A DNA stretch of 36,951 bases. Origin: Corallococcus sicarius (GTDB taxonomy: Bacteria > Myxococcota > Myxococcia > Myxococcales > Myxococcaceae). Positions within the stretch are counted from its first letter, which is position 1. Every line of letters starts with the position of its first letter. Position numbers and translations under genes: made by a program. The notes under the pieces are model-generated. The model was not told the origin of the DNA. It worked only from the letters and a program-made list of their open reading frames with translations, and ran no database searches. Shown here in pieces: positions 23,512 to 31,677 of this stretch. Location: positions 1 through 36,951 of the forward strand of contig NZ_RAWG01000069.1 in assembly GCF_003611735.1 (NCBI RefSeq), given 5' to 3'.

Positions 23512-25136
23512 CAGTAGTTGATGCCGTTGAGCAGCCATGCGCTGTCCCTCCATTCGGGCACCAGCCACTCCAGGCGATCCGAGTCCCAGTGGGTCTTGAT
23601 GGGCGCCAGCCGCGCGGTCCAGAGCGGATTGAAGAAGTTGGGCTCTTCCTTCCAGGTATTGGGCCGGTGGTAGATGGCCCGGCCCACGGACAGGGCCATC
23701 ATCCCGCCCGTCACCCTGCGGAATTCATCCGCGTACTCGTCCTGCTTGCCGCCCACGTACCTCCAGGTCAGGTCCAGGTACGACTCCTGGATGCCCTCGG
23801 CCTTGTTCTCCGCGGTGTTGAACTCGTCTTCGCCAGCGCCCTGCATGAAGGCGTTCTGGCTCAGGTTCTCCATCTCGAAGGGAGGCTTGCCGCTGGTGCG
23901 GTTGGCGCCCATGTCCTTGCCCAGCACGACGAGGCTGCACGGGTAGCCGAAGTGGTTCTGCTGCGGGTTGACGAAGCTCGTGTCCGCCGTGAGGAAGGGC
24001 GTGATGCCCGTCCACGGGTGGTGGGAATTCGACTTGCTGGAGCCGACCTCCTGGTGGAAGCCGCCCCGCGCGTCCGCCGCGGCCCGGAAGCGCAGCTGGA
24101 AGACATTGTTCCAGCTGAAGATGCCGCAGGCCGGGCGCACGTCGATGCGGATGTCGTCCGCCGCGTAGAGCTGGTCCTTGCGGTTGTTCTCGAAGCCCTC
24201 GTCGAAGCTCTTGATCTGGCTGTCGGCCGTCTTGCGGATGCGCAGCTCGCCAATGACGACGCACAGCTGGAGGTTCCAGCGCCGCCCGATGAGGAACGGA
24301 CCCTCGCCCTCGGCCGTCCACCGGCGCCGCGCGCCGTTGGCCAGGCTGCCCATCAGCAGGCGGTACTTGGCCATGTCCGGATCCGACAGCTTGTTGTTCT
24401 GCACCAGCTTCCCCCGCTTGAGCATCCCCGTGGGGTCCACGCCCATGGTGGGACTGCTGCTCTTGGGCCCGTCATCCACGATGTGGAGGAAGTTCTTGGC
24501 GTTGGAGTAGTTGACGTTGTTGGGGTTGTTGAACACGGAGCTGATGGGCCCCTTGTTGTAGTCCTGGTTCGTCGTCATGTCCTCGGTGACGAACGCCTTG
24601 GGGTCCGTCGTTCCGATGACGTCTCCATGCCCGTTGCTCGTGTAGAGGTCGAACATGGTGCCCGTGAGCATGGCCTCCTGGGCCAGCCACAGGGCGATGT
24701 TGAGCCCGGTCAGGATGGGGATGAGCAGTCGTGAGACGGTCTCCACCGCGACCTTCCAGGCCTTGATGGCCTTTTCGACGGCCATGAACACGGTGCCGAT
24801 GCCGGGGATGAACTTCAGGTACTTGGCCGCGGTGCCGATGGTGCGGTCCAGGTACACCGCGTGGCTCACGTACGACATCACCGTGAGCATGGCGGAGTAG
24901 TGCACGATCATCGCGCGGTTGGTGTACGCGAGGAAGTTGTAGGCGCGCGCCTCCTTCACCGCCAGCGAGTACGCCTCCGCGTCCGCGGCGTCCTGCAGCT
25001 TGATCTTCTGGTACACGCCGTGGCCGATGCCCACCGACGTCATCACGGTGACGGCCAGCACGAGCATGACCACCACCCCGAGCACCATGGCCTGCCCGCG
25101 CTCGTCGCGCCGCAGCCTCCGGAGAATCCGAAACAT
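23511..25136 (-). CDS. TadG-like protein of the Tad operon
   Basis: A 541-residue protein with a basic start MFRILRRLRRDERGQAMV and a membrane helix (LGVVVMLVLAVTVMTSVGI, ~19-37), followed by KIKLQDAADAEAYSLAVKEARA, split as KIKLQDAADAEAYS and LAVKEARA. This is the pattern of TadG/Flp pilus-associated proteins. Unlike its neighbours the +5 Glu is replaced (GQAMVL). A second hydrophobic region at ~85-165 and a large, mostly polar C-terminal part follow. No von Willebrand motif is evident. It is the second gene of the operon, 30 bases after the first. Confidence 0.82.
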   Translation of the reverse strand: MFRILRRLRRDERGQAMVLGVVVMLVLAVTVMTSVGIGHGVYQKIKLQDAADAEAYSLAVKEARAYNFLAYTNRAMIVHYSAMLTVMSYVSHAVYLDRTIGTAAKYLKFIPGIGTVFMAVEKAIKAWKVAVETVSRLLIPILTGLNIALWLAQEAMLTGTMFDLYTSNGHGDVIGTTDPKAFVTEDMTTNQDYNKGPISSVFNNPNNVNYSNAKNFLHIVDDGPKSSSPTMGVDPTGMLKRGKLVQNNKLSDPDMAKYRLLMGSLANGARRRWTAEGEGPFLIGRRWNLQLCVVIGELRIRKTADSQIKSFDEGFENNRKDQLYAADDIRIDVRPACGIFSWNNVFQLRFRAAADARGGFHQEVGSSKSNSHHPWTGITPFLTADTSFVNPQQNHFGYPCSLVVLGKDMGANRTSGKPPFEMENLSQNAFMQGAGEDEFNTAENKAEGIQESYLDLTWRYVGGKQDEYADEFRRVTGGMMALSVGRAIYHRPNTWKEEPNFFNPLWTARLAPIKTHWDSDRLEWLVPEWRDSAWLLNGINY

Positions 25137-25166
25137 CAGGGTTCCTTCCGCCAGCGTCGGGGGACG

Positions 25167-26009
25167 CTAGCCATCCACGGCGCAGGAGTTCGGGCCGTAG
25201 GTTGCGCTGTTGAGGAGGTTGGACTGCATGCGCATCGAATAGGTCGCGATGACGGGGATGACGAAGGTGCGGTTGCCGGCCAGGGTGCTGATCTTCTGGT
25301 GGTCCGCGTCGCGGCTGGCGCCCTTCGCTTCCAGGTACTTCGTGGGGCTGCCCCCGCCCACGTGCTGGGTCGTGAAGTTCGGGCCGCCGCGGATGTCGTT
25401 CAGGAACTCGCGCCCCATGTAGAAGGCGTGGAGCTGCCAGTTCGCGAACGGGATGCGCATCTCGTAGAAATACGTCACGCGCACCGTGAGCAGGTTGGCC
25501 TCGATGACCTGCGCGTTCCGGATGTCGTCGTAGTCCAGCTCCCGCCCCTGCATGTGCGAGCCGTAGGACGCGAAGAGCGTGGGCAGCTGGCTCCGCCTGG
25601 GGTTGAGCACCTCCACGCGCAAACGCTCCAGGTCCGCGCCCTGGTCCTGGAACGTCTGGTTCTCCCTCACCAGCTTGGGATCCGTATAGGCGTCATTGAC
25701 CCGCGCCAGGTTGAGGAGCGTGTCCACGCGGCCCGTGGCCGGGGCGCCGCCCGAGCTCGCCTTGGGCGGCCCCAGGGTGGGCAGCACCGCCACGAAGGCG
25801 GCCTTCTTCATGATCTCGCAGTCACCGTGGTTGACGATGCCCGCGCGCGCGGACCGGTACGCCGCGTACTCCGTCATCAGCCGGGCGTGGTGCAGCGTCC
25901 CCAGCTGGAGGATGCCGAGGATGAGGAAGACCATCACCGGGAAGACCAGTGCGGACTCCACCAACGCCTGACCCGACTCTCCGGGATGGGCTGAAGCGGA
26001 CCATTTCAT
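25167..26009 (-). CDS. TadE-like pseudopilin
   Basis: A 280-residue protein. MKWSASAHPGESG precedes the class III prepilin motif G/QALVES (Glu at +5) and a long hydrophobic helix (ALVFPVMVFLILGILQLG). Then comes HHARLMTEYAAYRSARAG, the TadE family's conserved post-helix region. The exported domain (~50-280) is longer than average. It is the first gene of the five-gene operon on the minus strand. ATGs at 26060 and 26039 would add a short stretch; 26009 is preferred because the basic N-tail before the helix is then of normal length. No TadA, TadB, TadC or RcpA gene lies in the window. Confidence 0.85.
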   Translation of the reverse strand: MKWSASAHPGESGQALVESALVFPVMVFLILGILQLGTLHHARLMTEYAAYRSARAGIVNHGDCEIMKKAAFVAVLPTLGPPKASSGGAPATGRVDTLLNLARVNDAYTDPKLVRENQTFQDQGADLERLRVEVLNPRRSQLPTLFASYGSHMQGRELDYDDIRNAQVIEANLLTVRVTYFYEMRIPFANWQLHAFYMGREFLNDIRGGPNFTTQHVGGGSPTKYLEAKGASRDADHQKISTLAGNRTFVIPVIATYSMRMQSNLLNSATYGPNSCAVDG

Positions 26010-26103
26010 GGGAAGTCCAATCTTCACACGGCATGTCATGGGGTGCCAGCGGGCGGCCACTTGACGGACCCCCTGCTCACGTCTGTGAACGAGGATTTCC
26101 CGC

Positions 26104-26736
26104 CTACCTCGTACGTCGGGCGGCTTTGGCGGGCTTCGTCCCGTGCACCATGCTGGCGACGAGCGTCTGCGTGAGCGCTTCGGCGGGGGCGCCCTGGAAC
26201 CCGGAGCAGGTGAGCTTGAGGCTCACGATGCCGTGCAGGCCGGCCCAGAACACTTCCGCGAGCCGCACGGGCGTCGTGGCGTCCAGGGTCAGGCCCTGGG
26301 CCTTCAGGGACTCGAACGCGCGCACCAGCACGGCGAACGACTTCGGCCCCGCGCCCTCCTGCTTGTCCTGGAACAGGTCCGCGGACAGCTTGGGGTCCTC
26401 CATGAAGACGAGCCGGTAGGTCTCCGGCTGCTTCAGGCCGAACGTCACGTAGGCGTCCGCCAGGCGTGACAGGCGCTCCACCGGCTCCTCGCAGGCCGCC
26501 GCGGGCTCCAGCACCGCGAGCAGCTCCTGGAAGCCGCGCACGCACAGCTCCCGCGCGATGGCGTCCCGGTTCTCGAAGTGCAGGTAGAGCGTCGCGGGCG
26601 CGTACTCCACCGCGTCCGCCAGCTTGCGCATGGACAGGGCCCCGAAGCCCTCCTTCATCACCATGTCGCGCGCCACCCGGAGGATCTGCTCCCGCAGCTC
26701 CGCCCGCTGACGTTCCTTCCGCTCCGCGCTGCCCAT
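26104..26736 (-). CDS. TetR-family transcriptional regulator
   Basis: A 210-residue TetR regulator. The N-terminal HTH (~15-60) shows the family pattern GALSMRKLADAVEYAPATLY followed by LHFENRDAI. The C-terminal ligand domain (~85-195) resembles TetR_C_33-type. The ATG at 26736 is preferred over the one at 26826, which would place the start inside the operator region. It is divergent from an SDR gene, with repeated dyads between (26780-26825). It likely represses that gene and itself; the ligand is unknown. Confidence 0.92.
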   Translation of the reverse strand: MGSAERKERQRAELREQILRVARDMVMKEGFGALSMRKLADAVEYAPATLYLHFENRDAIARELCVRGFQELLAVLEPAAACEEPVERLSRLADAYVTFGLKQPETYRLVFMEDPKLSADLFQDKQEGAGPKSFAVLVRAFESLKAQGLTLDATTPVRLAEVFWAGLHGIVSLKLTCSGFQGAPAEALTQTLVASMVHGTKPAKAARRTR

Positions 26737-26779
26737 GTTCCAACGGTAAGGCTTGACGTGGAGTACGGCCAGCAATAAA

Positions 26780-26825
26780 TGAACGGTGTTCACAGAACGG
26801 TGTTCATAAAACGAGTCGCCGTTCA
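26780..26825. promoter_or_regulatory. Repeated TetR-type operator
   Basis: TGAAC-GGT-GTTCA (26780-26792) and GAAC-GGT-GTTC (26795-26805) are perfect dyads; the 12-base core GAACGGTGTTCA recurs with a 14-base period. A half site CGTTCA follows at 26820-26825. They lie between the divergent TetR and SDR genes, so two TetR dimers could block both promoters. Binding is inferred. Confidence 0.7.
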
Positions 26826-26841
26826 TTCAAGGGAGCGCGGC

Positions 26842-27828
26842 ATGGAGACGGTGGCGTTGTTCGGCGCCTCGGGCGTCATTGGACAGGGAGTGGCGCGTGC
26901 GCTCCAGGCGCAGGGGCGGGGCTACCGGGTGGTGGGCCGCTCGATGAAGGGCCTGCAACAGCAGTACGGGGCGGATCCGCGCGCGGAGCTGGTGACGTGG
27001 AACCCGGAGGACCCGGCGTCCATCCGGGTTGCGGCGCGGGGCGTGAAGACGCTCGTCTACATGGTGGGGGTGGACTACTGGAAGTTCCACCTGCACCCGC
27101 AGTTGATGCGGCGCACGCTCGACGCGGCCATCGCGGAGGGGGTGGAGCGGGTGGTGCTCATCGGCACGGTGTATCCGTATGGATTGCCGCGCACCGAACG
27201 GGTGACGGAGGCGCATCCGCGCGAGCCGAACACGTACAAGGGCCGCATGCGCAAGGAGCAGGAGGACCTGCTGCTGGCGGCCGACGCGGCGGGCTCCATC
27301 CGGGGCACCATCCTCCGGCTGCCGGACTTCTACGGCCCAGGCACGGAGCGCAGCTTTCTCTACCGCGCCTTCGTGGCCGCCCTGGAGGGCAAGCGCGCCC
27401 CGCTCATCGGGCCGGTGGACATGCCGCACGAGTTCGTCTTCGTGAACGACGTGGGCCCGGTCGTCACCGCGCTGATGGATGAGCCCCGCGCGTACGGACG
27501 CTTCTGGAACCTGGCGGGCGCGGGCGTCACCACGCAGCGCGAGCTGGTGAAGGAGATCTACGCGCAGGTGGGGCGCCCCGCGAAGATGATGACGATGGGG
27601 AAGGGGATGCTGCGGCTCCTGGGCCTGTTCCAGCCCTTCATGCGCGAGCTGGTGGAGATGCACTACCTGCTCACGAACCCCGTGCTGATGGACGACTCCG
27701 CGCTGCGCGGGCTGCTGGGCCCCGTGCACAAGACGCCCTACGCCGAGGGCATCCGCCAGACGCTGGCGGCCCTGCGGGAGCAGAAGCAGGCCCGGGCGAA
27801 CCCGGTGCCCGTCACGGCGACGCCGTGA
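26842..27828 (+). CDS. NAD-dependent epimerase/dehydratase-like SDR
   Basis: A 328-residue extended SDR. GASGVIGQG (~8-16) is the nucleotide-binding loop; VVLIGTVYPYG (~109-119) is the strand carrying the catalytic Ser/Thr position, and LRLPDFYGPG (~158-167) the usual later signature. The canonical YxxxK is not clear. The start at 26842 has GGGAG nine bases upstream. It is divergent from the TetR gene and probably repressed by it. The substrate is unknown; NAD(P)-linked sugar, steroid or isoprenoid chemistry are all possible for the family. Confidence 0.9.
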   Translation: METVALFGASGVIGQGVARALQAQGRGYRVVGRSMKGLQQQYGADPRAELVTWNPEDPASIRVAARGVKTLVYMVGVDYWKFHLHPQLMRRTLDAAIAEGVERVVLIGTVYPYGLPRTERVTEAHPREPNTYKGRMRKEQEDLLLAADAAGSIRGTILRLPDFYGPGTERSFLYRAFVAALEGKRAPLIGPVDMPHEFVFVNDVGPVVTALMDEPRAYGRFWNLAGAGVTTQRELVKEIYAQVGRPAKMMTMGKGMLRLLGLFQPFMRELVEMHYLLTNPVLMDDSALRGLLGPVHKTPYAEGIRQTLAALREQKQARANPVPVTATP

Positions 27829-27835
27829 GGCCGCG

Positions 27836-27873
27836 CGTGGGGCGAGGCCCGGGGCAGGTGCCCGGACCCCGCG
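27836..27873. terminator. GC-rich hairpin between convergent genes
   Basis: CCGGGGCA (27849-27856) pairs with TGCCCGG (27859-27865) with one bulge, and the outer GGGG (27839-27842) can pair with CCCC (27867-27870). It lies between the SDR stop and the Cys-rich gene's stop at 27890. There is no T tract. Confidence 0.45.
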
Positions 27874-27889
27874 AGCGACGCGAGCGGGC

Positions 27890-28189
27890 TCAGCTGGCCG
27901 TGCTGGCTTCCGGATGCTCCTCGCTGCACACCTGCGAGGCGTCCTCCGCCTGGCGGGTCTCGTCGGTGGAGACCGACGCCGTCGGTTCGGTGGGGGTGGC
28001 CGCGGCGCCCCCGCACCAGCCGGGGTTGTATTCCGCGCACGTCGTGGGCGTGAGGTGGACGTAGCACTCCTCTTCACAGCCGTTGACCGGACACACCTGG
28101 TAGCACTGCGGCGGCAGGGCAAAGGCAGCCGTGGGCGCGAGGGAGAGGACCGCAGAGACCGCCATCAGGGACTTCATCAGCTTGCGCAT
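27890..28189 (-). CDS. Small Cys-rich secreted protein
   Basis: A 99-residue protein. The signal peptide is basic then hydrophobic (MRKLMKSLMAVSAVLSL, ending PTAAFA before LPPQCY). The mature part has seven Cys (pattern CYQVC, GCEEEC, TTC, GWC, VC), all but the last within about 30 residues, then a Ser/Thr/Glu-rich tail. Disulfides or metal binding are plausible. The ATG at 28189 has GGAG nine bases upstream. Similar small Cys-containing exported proteins are frequent in myxobacteria, but no family is recognised. Confidence 0.75.
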   Translation of the reverse strand: MRKLMKSLMAVSAVLSLAPTAAFALPPQCYQVCPVNGCEEECYVHLTPTTCAEYNPGWCGGAAATPTEPTASVSTDETRQAEDASQVCSEEHPEASTAS

Positions 28190-28282
28190 GCGAACTCCGT
28201 CTGGGATGGACTGCAAAGCCAGTGTGGACCCGATGCGCTGTCTGGTAAAGGAGTCGATTTTGACAGGCTTTGGCTTGGACTG

Positions 28283-29242
28283 TCATAGGGGAACTTTCCT
28301 GCGGGGCGGTGCAACGCCTTGCGTTGGAGTGGCGGCTCCCGGGCGGACCGGCGGGGCGGGCAGCCCCGGCTGGGTGAGCAGCCAATCGATGAAGGCGCGT
28401 GCGGCGGGGCGCGGCCTGCGGTGGGCCGGGTACACCACGAAGTAGCTGGCGCGCGTGGGCATGCTCGGGCCGGGCAGCCGCAGGAGCCGTCCCTCCGCGA
28501 GGTAGGGCGCGGAGATCCGTTCGCGGGCGAGCGCCGCGCCCACGCCCTGCACCGCGGCCATCAGCGCGCCGGTGGTGTCGCTGAAGTAGTAGCGCTGGTC
28601 GAACGTTTCGCCGCGCACGCCCGCGGCCCGGAACCAGTCCTGCCACCCCTGGCGCGACAGGTCGCCAATCAGCGGCAGCTTCGCGATGTCCGCTGGCTCG
28701 TGCACCCCGTCGAAGCCTGGCAGGTGCGCCGAGGCCACGGGGAACATCGCGTCGTCCATCAGCGGGTGCGCGCTCAAGCCCTGCCAGGGCCCCTGCCCGT
28801 AGCGGATGCCGACGTCGGGTCCACCCTCGTCGAAGCGCGTGAGCGCCGGCTCCGTGTCCACGTGGAGGCGGGTGCGCGGGTGCGCGGCGGTGAACCGGGG
28901 CAGGCGCGGCATCAGCCACGCGTACGCCAGCGAGTGCACGGTGGTGATGCGCACGACGTCGCCCTCGTCCCGGGTGCGTCGCAATCCTCCGAGGACGCTG
29001 TCCATGTCGGAGAGCGCGCTGCTGGCGGCGTCCGCGAGCTGGCGCCCCTCGGCCGTCAGCGTCACGCCGCGGGCATGGCGTTGGAAGAGCACGACGCCCA
29101 GCCGGCCCTCCAGCTTGCGGACGTGGTGGCTGACCGCGCTGGCGGTCAGGTGCAGCTCCTCCGCCGCATGGGCGAAGTTCTGGTGGCGGGCGGCGGACTC
29201 GAAGGCCGCCAGGGCGGGAAGCAGATCCGTGCGCAGGGTCAT
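28283..29242 (-). CDS. LysR-family regulator (GcvA-like)
   Basis: A 319-residue LysR regulator. The HTH is LHLTASAVSHHVRKLEGRLG at ~30-49, with the GcvA-type 'SAVSHHVRKLE' pattern. The effector domain (~95-295) begins VVRITTVHSLAYAWLMPRL, in two parts VVRITTVHS and LAYAWLMPRL. It is divergent from the EamA transporter gene at 29367 with 124 bases between, so it likely controls that exporter. The C-terminal tail is Pro-rich and basic. The gap 29243-29366 contains no clear promoter hexamers that I would assert. Confidence 0.92.
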   Translation of the reverse strand: MTLRTDLLPALAAFESAARHQNFAHAAEELHLTASAVSHHVRKLEGRLGVVLFQRHARGVTLTAEGRQLADAASSALSDMDSVLGGLRRTRDEGDVVRITTVHSLAYAWLMPRLPRFTAAHPRTRLHVDTEPALTRFDEGGPDVGIRYGQGPWQGLSAHPLMDDAMFPVASAHLPGFDGVHEPADIAKLPLIGDLSRQGWQDWFRAAGVRGETFDQRYYFSDTTGALMAAVQGVGAALARERISAPYLAEGRLLRLPGPSMPTRASYFVVYPAHRRPRPAARAFIDWLLTQPGLPAPPVRPGAATPTQGVAPPRRKVPL

Positions 29243-29366
29243 GGGAGTAGCCTCAAATCTGGCTCGTGGCTGGCCCGGAAAGTATGCGCTTGTGGAGGAA
29301 GGGGGGAGGGCGTGAATAGAAGCCCAGGCAGAAATCAGATTCCTTCCTCCGCTCAGGGGACGCGCC

Positions 29367-30281
29367 ATGAGTGCTTCCGGTCTCACCCATCCACACACCG
29401 CTGCTCCCTCCCTTCCCCGCGCATGGCTCACCCCGCTGGAGCTGGTCGCGCTGGGCGCCATCTGGGGGGCGTCCTTCCTGTTCATGCGCATCGCCGCCCC
29501 GGCCTTCGGTCCGCTGCCGCTGGTGGAGCTGCGCGTCGGACTGGGCGCGCTGGTGCTGATGCCGTTCCTCTGGAAGGCCCGGGCGTCCTTCGGCCCCGGG
29601 CTGTGGCCGAAGCTGGCGCTGCTGGGCGTGCTCAACTCGGCGGTGCCCTTCGCGCTGTTCGCCTGGGCCGCGCAGCGCGCTCCGGCGGGCATCGGGGCCA
29701 TCACCAACAGCATGTCGGTGCTGTTCACCGCGCTGGTGGCGTTCCTGTTCTACGGCGAGCGCATTGGCGTGCGGCGGGCGGTCGCCCTCTTCACGGGCTT
29801 CGCCGGGGTGGTGGTGCTGGCCAGCGGGAAGACGGGGGGCGAGGGCGTCGCCTGGGCCGCGGCGGCGGGCACCACCGCCGCGTTCCTCTACGGCATCGGC
29901 GTGAACATGGTGAAGCGTCACCTGGCCGGGCTGCCTGCCTCCGCGGTCGCCGCCGCCACGCTGTCGTGCTCCGCGTTGATGATGCTGCCGTTCGCCATCG
30001 CGACCTGGCCGACGCAGCCCATCGGGGCGCGGCCCTGGCTGGCGGCGGCGTCGCTGGGCGTGGTCTGCACGGGCCTGGCGTTCGCGGTGTACTACCGCCT
30101 CATCCAGCGCATCGGCCCGGCGCGCGCCGTCACCGTCACCTACAGCGTGCCGTTGTTCGGTGTGGCCTGGGCCTGGCTGCTCCTGGACGAACCGCTGACG
30201 CCCTCCATGCTCATCGCGGGCACGCTCATCCTGGGGAGCGTGGCCCTGGGACAGCAGCCCGTGGCTCGCAAGGCGTCGTGA
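29367..30281 (+). CDS. EamA-family (DMT) exporter
   Basis: A 304-residue inner-membrane transporter with about ten helices and two EamA repeats (~22-155 and ~165-295). GAIWGASFLFMRIAAPAFGP (~32-51) is the typical first-helix signature, and VTVTYSVPLFGVAWAWLLLD (~259-278) the matching motif in repeat two. DMT members export amino acids, metabolites or drugs; the substrate cannot be told. It is divergent from a LysR gene and ends convergently four bases from the methyltransferase gene. Confidence 0.92.
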   Translation: MSASGLTHPHTAAPSLPRAWLTPLELVALGAIWGASFLFMRIAAPAFGPLPLVELRVGLGALVLMPFLWKARASFGPGLWPKLALLGVLNSAVPFALFAWAAQRAPAGIGAITNSMSVLFTALVAFLFYGERIGVRRAVALFTGFAGVVVLASGKTGGEGVAWAAAAGTTAAFLYGIGVNMVKRHLAGLPASAVAAATLSCSALMMLPFAIATWPTQPIGARPWLAAASLGVVCTGLAFAVYYRLIQRIGPARAVTVTYSVPLFGVAWAWLLLDEPLTPSMLIAGTLILGSVALGQQPVARKAS

Positions 30282-30285
30282 GGCG

Positions 30286-31095
30286 TCAGGAGGATTCGAA
30301 CTTGCTGATGCGGTAGCCGTCGCGGACGGCGGGTATCAGCCGGCGGATCATGAACGCCGGCACCCGCTGGCCCGCGAGCTCCATCGTCCGCAGGGGGATG
30401 GAGGTGGCGGACGCGAGCGTGTAGCCCGCCTCCAGGAAGGGGGCCTCGGGCGTGTCCGTCATGTCGCGGAAGGTCGTCCCCAGCTCGGTGATGGCCTTGT
30501 GCAGGTCGCCGCTGTAGTCGCGCTGGAAGGCCGCGCGCATCAGGTCGCAGTACACGGCGTGCTGGGGGAACAGCTCCTTGAGCACGGCGAGCATTTCCCG
30601 GCGCTGCGCGTGCGTCAGGTACATGAGCACGCCTTCGATGATGAAGTGCGTGCGCTTCGCGTCCCGGTACGGCGCCAGCCGGTCCTTGAGCGACTCCGCC
30701 TGGAAGTCGATGGACAGGCGCTCCAGCGGGTTCTTCGCCTCCGTCACGGGCAGCTGCGTGTCCTTGTGCGTGATGATGGCGGGCTCGTCCACCTCCAGCC
30801 ACCGGCCGCCGCGCAGGCGGTAGGCGCGCGTGTCGAAGCCCGCGCCGAGCACCACCACCCGGGCCTGGGGCTCACGGTCGAGCTCCTCCTGCACGAGCGC
30901 GTCGATGATCTGATGCCGCCCGGCATTGCTGGTGTTGGGCCGCGTGAAGGACTGGAAGCGCGCCCAGATGCGCCGGGCCTCGTCGTCCATGAACCGCGCG
31001 GCGAAGGTGTCACCGCACAGCGGGCGGGGCTTTTGGGCGTCCGCATACCGGCACGAGAGGGTGTAGTACGCCGTCTTCGAGATTGCGTTGGCCAT
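30286..31095 (-). CDS. LCMT/PPM-type SAM-dependent methyltransferase
   Basis: A 269-residue class I methyltransferase of the leucine carboxyl methyltransferase-like family (TIGR00027-like). VVVLGAGFDTRAYRL (~79-93) is the SAM-binding motif I, WLEVDEP (~98-104) the acidic motif II, and FIIEGVLMYL (~150-159) motif IV. The substrate is unknown; family members methylate carboxyl or hydroxyl groups of small molecules. The ATG at 31095 follows the ureidoglycolate lyase stop by one base, so the two form an operon. Confidence 0.9.
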   Translation of the reverse strand: MANAISKTAYYTLSCRYADAQKPRPLCGDTFAARFMDDEARRIWARFQSFTRPNTSNAGRHQIIDALVQEELDREPQARVVVLGAGFDTRAYRLRGGRWLEVDEPAIITHKDTQLPVTEAKNPLERLSIDFQAESLKDRLAPYRDAKRTHFIIEGVLMYLTHAQRREMLAVLKELFPQHAVYCDLMRAAFQRDYSGDLHKAITELGTTFRDMTDTPEAPFLEAGYTLASATSIPLRTMELAGQRVPAFMIRRLIPAVRDGYRISKFESS

Positions 31096-31096
31096 G

Positions 31097-31624
31097 TCAG
31101 TCCCCCAGGTACACGGATACAGTCGTGGAGAACTGACGCACGACGCAGTCCTCCGCGCTCCCATCCTCCCACGCCAGCATCGCGAACTCCGCTGGAGCGT
31201 CGAGCGCGATGATGGGGTGGTGCCACACGCCCCGGTGGTAGTTCACGCCCTGGCCGGGGCCGCAGACGAACGCGACGAGGCCGTCCAGGTCGGGGCCGCC
31301 CGAGGCGTCCGTCGGCGCGACGCACACCAGGAACCGCGAGCAGCGCATGGGCAGGAAGGCCTGGCTCGAGCGGGGGTGGTGCTCCAGCAGCTTCACGGTG
31401 AAGGGCAGCGGCTGGGGCACCGAGCGGAACACCGCGAGGTTGGGCTTCGCGCCCGCGCGGTCGCTCTCCAGCTTCGCCGACCAGTCGAACCGCACGGCGG
31501 TGCCCTGGTTCGCCGCCGCGCCGCTCTTGAGCCCCGCGGAGACGACGTCTCCAAAAGGAGCGAAGGCCTCTGGCGTCAGGGGGCGCGCGAGGAGGGAGCG
31601 GGGAGGGGAGGGAGCGTCCTTCAT
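31097..31624 (-). CDS. allA: Ureidoglycolate lyase
   Basis: A 175-residue AllA-like protein with a cupin-like barrel. It cleaves ureidoglycolate to glyoxylate and urea in the allantoin branch of purine breakdown. Supporting features are the N-terminal LTPEAFAPFGDVV, the central LEHHPRSSQAFLPM, and GVNYHRGVWHHPIIAL, the conserved region that holds the active-site His residues. Length is normal. No other allantoin gene is in the window, so its role here could be moonlighting or scattered. It is followed by a methyltransferase with a 1-base gap and is divergent from the RluA-family gene. Confidence 0.88.
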   Translation of the reverse strand: MKDAPSPPRSLLARPLTPEAFAPFGDVVSAGLKSGAAANQGTAVRFDWSAKLESDRAGAKPNLAVFRSVPQPLPFTVKLLEHHPRSSQAFLPMRCSRFLVCVAPTDASGGPDLDGLVAFVCGPGQGVNYHRGVWHHPIIALDAPAEFAMLAWEDGSAEDCVVRQFSTTVSVYLGD

Positions 31625-31631
31625 GCGGCGA

Positions 31632-31639
31632 AATATATA
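31632..31639. promoter_or_regulatory. AT-rich element between divergent genes
   Basis: AATATATA stands out in a GC-rich region, in the 53-base gap between the AllA start (31624) and the RluA-family GTG (31678). It contains TATATT (minus) and TATATA (plus) -10-like hexamers. No convincing -35 is present on either strand, so the assignment is weak. Confidence 0.3.
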
Positions 31640-31677
31640 CGGACGGGGGGCCGCGACCTGCCGGATAGAGTGCGCGG

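Noticed and set aside
26010-26103. Sigma54-type promoter upstream of the pseudopilin operon (TGGCAC at about 26040)
   Set aside because: The GG and GC elements are not at the required 10-base spacing.
28260-28288. TTGACA at 28260-28265 as a plus-strand promoter
   Set aside because: The hexamer 17 bases downstream is TCATAG, a poor -10, and no plus-strand gene follows for over 1 kb.
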